Shown here one piece after another: positions 1-11,239 of a stretch of DNA of 64,000 nt (positions are counted from its first letter, which is position 1; each line of letters begins with the position of its first letter). A model generated the notes under the pieces. The model was not told the DNA's origin, searched no databases, and saw only the letters and a list, made by a program, of their open reading frames with translations. Origin of the DNA: Porites lobata (lineage: Eukaryota > Cnidaria > Anthozoa > Scleractinia > Poritidae); NCBI GenBank assembly GCA_942486035.1, contig CALNXK010000021.1, positions 4,523,501-4,587,500 on the forward strand, in the 5' to 3' direction. The position numbers and the translations under genes are program-made.

Positions 1-19
1 CTGTGTTTAGTTTTGCGTA

Positions 20-245
20 TTGTATCGAAAGGAAAGCGCAAATAAACGGTACCGTAATACCGTGAACAATCTTATTTCACCGAACACCGTCAGCCAAAAT
101 GATGATAAACCGCATACCGCAGAGCTAGATGATACCGCAATGCCGCACGTTAAAATTAAAATTACCGAAATACCGCATGAAAAAAAGCCCAATACCGCAA
201 TACCACAGGTCACTGCAGGTGCAGACTTAGCGAAAAGGGCATTCT
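20..245. repeat. degenerate ATACCGCA repeat tract
   Basis: The words ACCGCA, ATACCG and ACCGAA recur roughly every 8 to 30 bases. Both strands stay open for about 80 codons here only because the tract is repetitive, so neither reading is called as a gene. It looks like the edge of a dispersed repeat that continues left of the window. Confidence 0.5.
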
Positions 246-249
246 CCAT

Positions 250-3200
250 CTGAAATTTAAATCGACATGAAAGGCTATTGTCAGCCTTTTATCTCTTTTC
301 CGCGCAACGTATTTGGTTAAAAGATGATAAGTAAAATGGCTGAGGCATTTTAACGTATTTTTTCATTTAGGCGTCGGATTTTGACGTTATGAAAAAAAAA
401 CTTGTCAGTGAATTGGTTTATTTTCTAGCCTGCGAAAGAGTGCCAGGGGGTAGTGGCGGAGAGAGCCAGGTGACTATTCCTTTATTCAGGCGGGAGTTAG
501 CATGTACGTGCATTCTGGTCTAACGCCATAATGTGTAGACTGGCCTTTAATGGGCGGGGATCAGATCGTCAGCAGCAGGTTGAGGTCTAGCCAGAAGATA
601 CCCTTGCTGCAGAGGAGCAAAGCAATACTACTTTCAGTAATTTAAACATGTTAAATACTTTTATTTCGCTCATCTCATTGTCCATTGTCGATTTGTGGTT
701 TTTCAGGAATGTTCTTTTGCGGAGCATTGGCCAATTTTTCTTTAAACAGTTTTACTCGTTTCCATTTCCCTGCTCTACCTTCATGTTGCATATGGCGTAA
801 GTGTGTACCTAAAGCCCTCAATTCATACTGAGGAGATCGACAGACAAGTCTATACCCCAAGCGGGGTTAAGATTAGTTTATTACAATCAAAGGCTCAGAA
901 GGCTAAGTGCAAATAAAAGAAAACTAGTGTGTAAAGTTTTGAAGACTCTGCTTACTCTATTTGTTTTCTTTCTCCGTTTGAGTTTCGGCTTGTACATCCT
1001 AAAATCAAGTTTTAATAGTTCGACATGTTTTGGGGAATATTCAATATAAAAATAATAATAAAAAACAGTGTTAATTGTCATTTTATTTTTCTTGTACACT
1101 CGTGCGATGATTTATCCTTGTCTGTACAGTTGCGTGACAAGACTCAAATCACACACGGGCTTTCATCACGCAACACAGGGTTTAGTCCGCGGCTAAACGG
1201 CTAAACGCACACGACGGAAAATTTCAGTAAACTGCGGCCACTTGCAGTTGAAACGACTGTGGTAAGTAAATTCTTATAGATCTCGTATCTCATTTAGAGC
1301 TAGCAAGCCGTTTCTAGCGGCTTTATTTTAGGTGCAGAAACTCGAGGTCAATATTTACACTCAACACGAAATTAGCAGCGTTGTCTTTTTCAGCTACTTG
1401 CGTGCAATCAAATGCAGTGTTAATCTACTTAGTTCTTTTTTATAACCATCAAATTGAAAAGTGTTTTTCAAAAGATATTAAGAGCTTCCCGTAATGTGCC
1501 CCTCATAAAAGAAGCTAAGTATGCAAAGACGTTTGTGTGCCTACACTCGCGGCTAGTTTGTTGCAGCGTTCCAACGTGCGAAACTACCCTGCACGTTTCG
1601 GTGTCTCAGTGACGCACTTTTGTAATGCCGCCAAAAATTTTTTAACACAGGAAACGGTAAAGGATGTGCTTTATAATAGTGTTTGTTTCATGTTGAAACT
1701 CTGTGTACCAATTAGGTTTTTTCGATGGTGAAGTTAGCTCAAATTTGCCATTTTTGAAGAGAGCCGAAATCGTGTTTCTTCTTGCGACCGACACAGTCAC
1801 ATTTAAATAGCTTATCTGAAGATAATTGCTGAATTATAAAGTACAAGTTTGTGTTTGCTTTGTGACTTGATTTCATTGAGAGATATCATCCCCTTTTTAT
1901 GTACCAGCGCGAAGAAAATGCCTGATTTTCGCTAATTTCGTACTCGAAAGAGCGCCGATTTAGCGTTTTTTAAACTTTGCCCGATTCTGGAAAAAATAAA
2001 AAGCCGTTACAAGTTTTAATGTGATTTTTGAAATAAGTGTACTATAGAGATTATTTGGGCAAAATATGAAGGAATTCAAAAATTCACGACTGTCGATCGA
2101 TTTTCGAAAATTACAGACATTGGCTCTTAAAACTCACAGCTACCTCTCCCGCCAAATACAGCTGCTTTACATTCACTGCAAATACAAACTCTCTTCTTCA
2201 CTGCGTTACAAAATCTTAAAATTTAGCCCGCACAAAAATTCACGGTATCTAATAGTTTGATGGTCTTCACACGTGTAATAATCGTTAAAATTGGTACAGA
2301 GGAATCCGGCTTATACGGACACCAAGGCGACATGCCCTAATGTCCGTATTAGTAAAGCAGGCTCTCAGAAAAAAAGGCAGGGTTACATGTTTTATCGCGG
2401 ATGTGAATACTACTGAAAGCAGACATTTTTTACGAGAAAACGATGTTTTATTTCTTAACTGTAACCACTGGTATAACAAGTTCATTCTAGAGAAATCTCA
2501 CAGTCATTCATCAAAGTTTATTATATTCCATTACCTTTTAAGAATTAAGCGAGCCAGTGATTTTAGAAAAAAATTTATAGCCTTTTCATCAGGACAGACG
2601 AAACTGCCCGTAATAAACAGGTGACCAATGCATATATTGCATGTATTGTATATATTTTTTCCACTGTTTATATTGCACTCTGCTACAGTATAAAAGTGCA
2701 AGTCGAAATTACCAAATATGGCGTGTTATTTTATTTTTATCAAAGATGCAACATTATCATAGTTCTCACTAAGCCTTAATTTTGAAACTTCTACAGAAAT
2801 GCACAACAAATAAAATAATAAAAATACTAATTTTGTGCAATTAATTACGTAATTGATGGCACTTGTAATCATATGTGCACTAAATAAATCAGTAGGAAAA
2901 GATCCGTTGAATGAAATGACCACATGTAGCCAAAAATCGATTTGTCTAGATCTATAGCCTAGACAAGCAAACATGTGCATATTTACTAAACACTCTTACA
3001 TATGGATAATTACACCTAACAACTCCTAATCTCATCTCAATCAAAAATAGACCAAAAAAAACTAAGACTGAGAGAATTTTAGAATATTCGGTTTAAGCCA
3101 CCCCCTCAACCACCCACCCAGTCGAGAGCTATGACCTCTCTTATTTCTTTCTCGGTAAGACTGTTGAATGAGGAAAGAAAAGTAATGCCAATATGTAGAC

Positions 3201-3283
3201 AACAAAACCGTTTCTTTTGTTTGTAGTTTCCTCTGCAGCTTTAAATCATGAGTGTCCTCGGAAAATCAGCTTTTTCTCCCACT
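250..3283. other. intergenic, no gene recognised
   Basis: This is AT-rich sequence downstream of TRIM gene A. All open readings are under 95 codons, lack family motifs and mostly overlap others in rival frames. I see no RNA gene and no clear element ends. Confidence 0.5.
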
Positions 3284-6205
3284 CTAGGGAGAACACCGTG
3301 TAACTTTTACAGCAAAAGGGCTGCCTTTGATGTGAGCGCCTCTCAAGCACACGGACAATGTGTACTGACCTGACCCCTCCTGACCACCACATATTAATAT
3401 GAAACTCGTGAACTTTTGATCAGGGACAGTATATTCTGCTAAGTACGTCCCGTTGTCATTGTCTTTTACATCCACCTTAACTTCGTATTCTCCCTTATTT
3501 AGTTTCACCGCGTAAACGTCGCCACCTCGCTTGCGTTGACGGCTTTGGCTGTCGCGAGAAGTAATAGTGAATTTTGCCTTCCTTCCAAGGTTTGCACTTT
3601 TTATTCCCAAGCCAGTCGCAGTGGTGTTTGCTGCACAAGTTGATCTGTCACTGATGTCGCCTGCGCTCCGCCGGATAGCTTTCTCTATACTCTTGCCAAA
3701 TGTAAAACCCGCCATGCCAAAAAAGAACTAAAAGAGTTCATTGCAGTCAGTTAAAAAATATACAATTTTCAATAACAAACGATCTACGACTTTTTTGTCA
3801 GTAGTTGCGTTGTTTAAAACTTTTACTTCAGTGCGGCGACAACTAGATTTCAGATTTACAATCTTCGAGTTGGTTCAGAGCTCCTTTTTAAAAGTTAAAG
3901 GTGTATTTCAAGGGAGTGACATCATCATGAGGGACGGGCTGAAAAGCAAAAGGATTCACCATCTATCTTCTCACTGTACCCCTAAGAGTCTTGGAGGGGG
4001 CGAGAGGCCTTTTTACATCTAGTGAATTTCTCTGCTGAGGGGACAAATTCAATAAGTTCACGTTAATTCATTAAGAAACGGTCCAGATAGCTATTGTTTT
4101 CAACTCTTGTGATTGGTCAAAATCTTTTAACACAGAAAAACACCCTTTCAAAGTGGAGTGTAAATGCATTTTATTGCGTAAACGGCTTTCATGTAGGTTT
4201 ATGCATTCTCTGTGTATAAATGAGAACATTCCTATGTGGGGAAAGCACCGTTGCCGCATAACAAAAGAAATTGCTATCCACCTTACCCGGATCATTACTT
4301 AAAGTTTTTCTCCTGTACAATATTTTTCTCTTGTAACAGTCGACGCCTCAGTTTAGCATTAAGTTCTAGTATTCTATCTAGAAACAAACAAAAAAGGTCA
4401 GTTAAAACTTCGATTTGGGCCAACCATAATTATGAGGTTTGTCTTAAGAAATGAACGTCACGATCAACTATTTCTGTAAAATATATTGATTAGTTCAACT
4501 TTTGTCACAATATGGAACAATGAAACGTGAAAGGCACCTTGTGCTTAACGTTCAGAACCGCCTCAAAGATGAAAGGATCAGTCATATTTACTTTATATAT
4601 TCACACCTCATCAGGAAACAAACGTTAACAAGAACCACTACAAATTACCTGACCGAAATTCATCTCAAATTGGTTGATACTAAGCAATGTTATCCTCGGG
4701 AACCCAACAGAAATCTGAACGGGATAGAAAATTATATTGTCTGGCCATGAACTGTTGCTAGAACTGAAACAGTTATTGAAATCTCACCTTTTCGTCCTGT
4801 GTAAACTCGGGTAAAAACTGGGCCTCCGGTTCAAGCAGCAAAGAGTAGCTTTCATGATTGGTCTCCAAAGTGGACACTATGGCCGGCCTATTGAGAAGAA
4901 AGTTAACATCGCTAGGAGATTGTATGGAGGACTTTGCTTGTTCAACTGCACTCTTTAAACATGCTTTGTTTAATCGAAAACGTTCTAGCTGCCCCGTGAG
5001 GATGGATTCCTTGGATTGATGTAGACTGACCAACTTAGCCAGTAGAACTTGCTCTCGGCGATTTATTGCGTCACGAAGCTATAAGAAACAAACACACTCA
5101 CATATTCCCGAAACTTCTCCAAAGCTAATATAACTTGCATGCTGCCCCTCAGCAGCCTGATATTTGAAAACTAATAACAATATGATCCCTCACTGATGCT
5201 TTTATTTTAATATTAGCAGCAGTTTAGCAGTTAGTGTTATTCCAAAGTTAATCATTTTGCGGGAGGTCTACTTCTTCGTATACGTATCTAGTTCAGTGTT
5301 TCGAATCACTGACTTCTGCATGTCACTTGAGTGCATTTAAAATTATTCTTTATCTCAGTAACTGCTAGCATAAACCGTTTTTCATTTTTTGATCATGTTA
5401 CTCGTAAGTCGTTCTTGTAATCCCAGGAAATTTTTGCTGCTTCGATTTCATTCGAACTAATAACGAAGACATGCCTTACTTGTTGAAAATACTCTTGAAT
5501 TTCATCATTCCTTTCTTCGCAAGCCTCCTTCATAGAAACACTTGCTCTCAACACTTGACCTTCAGCAGCTTTAATCTTTTCGACTTGAGAGCTGGCTTTG
5601 GTGACAAGCGCCTCCATCTCCTGTCGGTATTTTGAAGCAGCTTCAGCTACAGTTACACAGTTGTGCCCGCTATGATTAAGGGCGTAACAGTCTCTACAAA
5701 TAACACGACCACAATCTTGGTCAAAAAATCGGAATTGATCGTTATGTTCTGGACAGAGAACAGATACAGAAGCCAGTTGAGGGTTTGCTTTCAGCTCCTC
5801 GAGGGAAACAACCCGGTGGTCACGACTTGTTTTGCTGCGTTTATGAAACTGAGCCGCAGTTTTGCACATATTTTCTTTGCAGTCAAGGCAACAGAAATTG
5901 GCAGGGTGTTTCTCATCACAAGCTTCACATTCGTGAGAGCCGACATGACCTGTATTTTCAGCATGTTGTTTGGGTGCCGTTTCGTTCACGATGTCCAGTA
6001 ATGCAAAATTCTTTAACAGACCATGGACTCCAGAAGGAACGGCAACTGGATTTCTGCATTTGGGACAACCAATGGTGTTACCACGGAGTAACCTTTCCAA
6101 ACAACACGAGCAGAAGCTGTGTCCACAACTCAGCATCCGAGGACATTTGCTTAGGTCATTGTAACGTTCAAAACAGATTGAACACTCCGGTCCCTTGGAT
6201 GCCAT
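3284..6205 (-). CDS. TRIM45-like RING/B-box/filamin protein, gene A (intact)
   Basis: Three exons are visible: 5480-6205, 4788-5078 and 3284-3727, all joined in phase 0, giving 486 residues. Exon 1 holds a C3HC4 RING (C8, C11, C27, H29, C32, C35, C47, C50) and two B-boxes, the second beginning CPEH near residue 150. Exon 2 is a charged coiled coil. Exon 3 is one filamin/ABP280 repeat ending in the typical GSPFAVKV strand, then TAG. The start ATG sits 3 bases after an acceptor (ttatag, then AAA). Donors are GTAAGG and GTGAGA. The domain order matches TRIM45, a RING E3 ubiquitin ligase family; the human protein is somewhat longer. A is the most diverged of the four copies and alone has an intron between coil and filamin. 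The exact start of exon 3 (acceptor at 3728-3729) is the least certain join. No lesion was seen. Confidence 0.86.
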
Positions 6206-6855
6206 TTTCTATAATAGATAAATAGTAAAAAAAAAATTCACATTTGGGAATTTCGAGGTAATTTTCACTGAACGATAAAAGAATGAGAAAAAGCAATCTC
6301 TCAAATTTGCCACGTTTTTGTCGACCCTCTTAAGCATTATTTTCGCTGGCAGAGAAACGTTTTCACAAAAATTGTACATCATATTGCCATACTGTTACGC
6401 AAAGAGCAACGTTTCAGATCACTTATCTTCAACTGGAGTTTTGAAAAATTAAAATAAAATACCATAACAGATGACCAAAGAGAGCAATAGCTGATTCACT
6501 GAATATGATGTATATGAAACAATTTACGAACACTTAGGCTGCGTGCAAACGGGCGCAACATTGTTGAATAACAACTGCCAACATTGTTGGATGTTACATG
6601 TTGCGTCCGTCGGCACACCCTGTTGCATGTGGTTGTGTAAGATGTAATTTTGTGAAGTTTGACATTTATTTTCTCGGGCTCCCATAAGAAATTTTCTTTG
6701 GTGTTATTACACATAACTAATTACATCTAAAGCCTTTGAAAGATGTAAAAAAAAGAATGCAATATTCTTTAAATTTTTCTGGTAAAAGGTTTTTGTCCAC
6801 TGAAAATTAAAATTACTGAATTTTCTAGTTGATTCCGTGTTTCACATAATTCAGA
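6206..6855. other. 5' leader intron of gene A
   Basis: This is noncoding sequence immediately upstream of the gene A start. It probably belongs to the intron between a leader exon near 9.6 kb and the RING exon. It contains one copy of the GGACGCAACA-type repeat at 6538-6650 and otherwise nothing I recognise. Confidence 0.4.
6538..6650. repeat. GGACGCAACA-type dispersed repeat, copy 1
   Basis: It shows the words GCGCAACATTGTTG, TGTTGCGTCCGT and CTGTTGCATG, partly in inverted order. Related blocks occur at 8478, 8960, 34610 and 35085. It is a small non-coding repeat of MITE or satellite type. Confidence 0.55.
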
Positions 6856-8477
6856 GAACTACCATAGCTGAGTGAAACATAAAAATAACTATACTCAAAA
6901 CATTAACCAACAGTTTTTCAAAGTTCATTTATGTTGTTTGTAACATTTGATGTACTGCTTGGAATACATATCTGTTTGACACGAACCTGAAATTTGGCCA
7001 TTCGCAAGTAATTTCTCAAGTTCCACAGCGAAAAAGGAATCGATCTCTACAATTCTTCAGATGATACGAAAGCCGAATTCAATAATTGTTAATTACTAAC
7101 GAAATGAGTTAGCCAGCCTTGAAACAACCCCTTTTATAAAGCAGGGAAAATTCAGACGGTCCGAGTTGTGTTATTCAACTGTTTCAATTGTTTATTAATT
7201 ATTGCAAATTTTACAGCAACCAATATCCACTCCCCGCAGTTATAATTAGCAGATTAGCTAATCGAGGCGAGCAGTGGTTACACGCGTGTTATAATATACA
7301 AATAGCTCACAAGAAGCAAGACTAGAGAAAAAGAGTAGAAAATCTTACATAAATAAATAAAAATAAATTCAATTCAATTAAGTTTACAATCATGTACATT
7401 GCAAATATAAGAAGCCGAGTTTTCACTTCTTTTTTGATAAAAATAATATTAATTAGATGTGACTTGTTAGACGTTTTTGACAGAGGCCGCAAACGACTCA
7501 TTCACTCAACCAAGACTACACTGGAAGGCGGTATTGTTTTGGCACTCGTGCATGCATAAAGAATAGTCTGATCAACACTAACAGTATCCTGCAGTGTAAT
7601 CACTAATATGGAAATTTGTCCGCACCAAGAATTGCCATAAAATAAACTTTAAATACGTCGTAGATCTTGACTAATACGCCGGGTATATAAGAAGTAAGCA
7701 AACCAAGGGTAACTCAATTGTTCCTATGATTCGTGTATTATCTAGACACCCAGTCTTATCATCATTTCGTCGTAGAACTTTAATTGCATGTAGCCAGCTG
7801 TGTAGCTCTTTTTTACATAATTTTATCACCTCATTGATTCTGGGGTTTTGCCCTTCTACGGAGTTTCGGTTTCGCGTTGTTGTAACATGAAGTGATGTAA
7901 CATTATGTGCTTTCTACAAATAAAAACATTGTTATAGAAAAGGCATCTTAATTCTGGGTTAAAACGTCTTAAGATTCCAGTCAGTCAAAATAGAAAAACT
8001 GCGTACATTCATTTCAGTGATTTCACTATCAAAGGCTGTTTCAAAATAACATGGTGACTCATGGTGAATTCACAGTCGGTGTTTACTAGATCGGTAATCA
8101 CAATCATGACGAGTTGTTTGCTGTAAATGTAGATGATTGTAATGCACAGAAATTCAAACTCCCCTAAAAATTTATTAAACATATGAAAGAAAGATGAGTT
8201 ATGAGTTCCTTAAAATGAATATGACTGCTCAAAATCAAATGAAAAAAGACTTAAGCACGGATTTAGGTCAATCTGTGTAAATTGAACGCTTGACTGTGCA
8301 GACGGCTGACCATATCTAGATTTCCGAATAATACTCTACCATATGATGGAAAAGGCTAAGGTTCATATATCCACCAAGACATCGTGGTAATTTAGCAACT
8401 AAATTTCATCCTTTATCGCCAAACCCATTTTCACTGCTAAGATTTATGAAGAGTGTAAGAAAGAGCAAAGCCCCGTG

Positions 8478-8640
8478 TAGTAAACGGACGCAACATTGTT
8501 GGATGTTACATGTTGCGTCCGTCTGCACATCCTGTTGCATGTTGTTGCGCAAAGTTTAAAACCGGTCAAACTTTTAGCTTCGTACCGAACGGACGCAACA
8601 ACTCCCAAAGATGCTGGGAGTTGTTGCGTCCGTTGCACGT
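8478..8640. repeat. GGACGCAACA-type dispersed repeat, copy 2
   Basis: Inverted words GGACGCAACA and TGTTGCGTCC occur at both ends and inside, so the block could fold on itself. It matches 34610-34775 in the other duplication copy. Confidence 0.55.
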
Positions 8641-8959
8641 GGCTCAGTCAATGAGCCCGTATTCCACCTTCCATTTGTCATGCTAAAAGGCAATGTTCAA
8701 TAACTAAAATGGTTTCATTTCACGTTCTTGTCTTATATATATTAGATCAAGTTTAGGTGAGAACTGCATGTCATGTCTGGGAAAGCGAAGGGTGAAAGTC
8801 AGATGTAAATATTCGATGGCACCGAGGATTTTAGGATTTAGAGTGTAACAGTCCAAAAATGACCGTAGCTATTGTTGGGCGTGTTATCAGTAGATTTTAT
8901 TTTGCAAGAAACAAGCCCTACATGCCTTAAGTAAGGGAGAAAAAAGCCCGCTGATAACT

Positions 8960-9178
8960 GCAGACGCAAGTCGGCCAACAACTCGGCCAGCATTGTTGGA
9001 TGTTACATGTTGCATCCGTTTGCACACTCTGTTGCAAGTTGTTGTGTGTTGTTGGGAGTTGCTGCGCAACGTTTGAAACCGGTCAAACGTTTAGCTACGT
9101 TCAAACGGAAGCAACATATATTGTTGGCCAACAACTCCCAACATTGATAGGAGTTGTTGCGTCCGTTTACACGTAGCT
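8960..9178. repeat. GGACGCAACA-type dispersed repeat, copy 3
   Basis: Same word set as the neighbouring block (TTGTTGGATGTTACATGTTG, GAGTTGTTGCGTCCG). It matches 35085-35305 in the other duplication copy. Confidence 0.55.
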
Positions 9179-9604
9179 TAAGGCGCCTCAAGAGAAGAAC
9201 TTAAATCATTACGCTTCGTGAAACAACACTTCCTATTGTAACTACTAACACGCGGCTTACACTTTTTAGTCAGCAAAGATGAATTTATATGCTCACAAAC
9301 GGACCTGGAAAGCGCGGTAAAGCTTACTTTTGAATGATAAAAAAATAAGGGTAAGATTTGTGGATAGCCCCATGCGTTTGTTCTGCATATTGTGTCGACT
9401 CTATTCATATAAACTGTTTGGGCGAAATAGCGTAGGACGATTCATAACAATGTCTTCGTAATTAACTCACTCTCTCTGGGATTAAAAGAATTACGTTTCC
9501 AAATATTATCGAGCTGAGCGATGGCAGAATTTCAATTTTGACTATTCTGTTTCCTTAAAAAAACCCTTTCCTCGATATATTCTTATTAAACAAGTTGTAC
9601 TTAC

Positions 9605-9710
9605 CTTAAGTGAGGCAAACAACTTAATGAAACGTAAGAACCTATTTGACCACGATCTCTCCACCGATAGCACTACTGCCTTAAGGCTCATCTCCGGTGT
9701 AATATAATTC
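9605..9710 (-). other. candidate 5' leader exon of gene A
   Basis: On the minus strand the sequence TTGCCTCACTTAAG is followed by the strong donor GTAAGT, with the last exon base at 9605. Nearly the same block with a donor occurs at 35731, 54625 and 61969, once upstream of each of genes B, C and D. Each RING exon begins just after an acceptor, so a noncoding first exon is required somewhere upstream. The right-hand limit (transcription start) cannot be seen. This is an inference; transcript data are absent. Confidence 0.4.
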
Positions 9711-10423
9711 AGTTACTCACACTGGAATGACGTAAAACAAAGAAAACAAAATATAGTTCCAGTCATTAAGAAGGGGTCATCCCCGGTCTAGTATAACATA
9801 TTCGTTTTCTTTGTTTTACGGACTATTGTCAGCGTTTAAGGTTCATTCAGTAAGGATGTTAGTCGTGGAAAAAAAAAATCTTTTACTTCCTCTAAGGGGA
9901 GGGTGGGGAATACATGATGCTTTTGAATATGAGATGTGTTTTGAGACGCTCTGCAAAAGCCTTACTTGAGGTTTTATTGTTAGTTCAGTAATAGCAGATA
10001 CACGGAGCTCACACTGGCAAGCACACTAAGAAAATCTAATCTATCCAACAAAGCCTTCGAAAATTTAAAGTTTCACCCCATAGGGTATACCTAGGTATGC
10101 TTAAGTCCCTTCGTTCCCAGGCCAGCACGGTGTTTTCGGTGGAGTTTCAGCCTGCTGCCTTGTATAAAGGTGATGCAGTATGCCAACATGACCTCAGCGC
10201 AAATACCTCTTCAAAATCTTCTTTATATTAGCTATGGGGGAAGCCGGCAGATTCTCAAACTAGTGAATATTGCCAGTGTGTCCTCAGCAACTTGCGGCTA
10301 TGATATCATCACAAATATTAATGAAAGCATGCACAGATAAAGCGATTGTGCAATATGAGCCAGTACGTAATAAACTCAAGAGTTTAAATCAGCTTATGTT
10401 AAAGCCTTCTAGTAAAAAGTAAC

Positions 10424-10893
10424 CTGGGGGGTACTCCCTTATATAAGCCACATAGGTATATGCAGCTCCAAAGGGAATGGTTTTTGAACCGTTTTTAGCT
10501 GAAAACAGGTATAGAGCTGGTTTTGCTCATTTTGGTCTGGAATCGGCTAGGGTTTTCGAGGGAACTACGGGAGGGAATGAATGTATTCGTCGTTTCAATT
10601 CCAAATGAATAAGAAAGAACAAGAGCCATAATGGCTCTTGGAAAGAAAGAGTACTATGTGAAATCAAAGTTTTAAGAAAACCGCTCTTGTTGGTGCCTTT
10701 CTAATCTCAGCCTGATGACATAATTTCTGTCTATGTTAACATGTGCGTTGCGTTTTTGACCTCTTCCAGGTCTGAAAACGGGTATGGGTTTTAGTGGCAA
10801 GTTCTGATATGACTTTTTTTGGTTTGAAATAGGGTCAGGATTTGGAGAACCGTGCGGCGCACCCCACAAAGAATTGCCAGGAGTACTCTCCAG
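10424..10893. mobile_element. non-autonomous DNA transposon, hAT-like duplication
   Basis: Terminal inverted repeats CTGGGGGGTACTCCCT and its near complement AGGAGTACTCTCCAG bound 470 bases. The flanks read AAAGTAAC and AAAGTAAT, a 7-of-8 target duplication as made by hAT elements. The copy at 36547-36970 has lost its right end. Small ORFs inside are not conserved. Confidence 0.6.
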
Positions 10894-11239
10894 AAAGTAA
10901 TTAACTTATTTCTTATAATTACGTTAGTTCTTTACCAAATATGAGGTTGTATAAAATAGGCTTTGGAACAAATGATTTTATGTACTTTCCGCGAAGATCA
11001 GCCAGAATCGTTACCCCATTTAAAACTGTTCTATCGCAGCTAATGATCTAAACAGTTTTGGATTGAATTTGAGTTATTGGTGCCTTACTAGTTTCGAATC
11101 AATGAATTCGTCTTTCCTCAGAAAATGTGCTTTTTGGGACTTTAACTGCAACTGCTCAACTGTTCTATAATTATTGGAACTGAAAGCTTTTTTAGTGGGA
11201 CTGCAGGAGCAACAACCCTTCCAAACATTTACGGATTTA

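Noticed and set aside
7..253. two opposing ORFs of about 80 codons at the window start
   Set aside because: Both are products of the ATACCGCA repeat, which keeps several frames open.
5785..6225. 146-codon plus-strand reading over the gene A RING exon
   Set aside because: It is the antisense shadow of a conserved RING/B-box exon; its own translation has no family motif.
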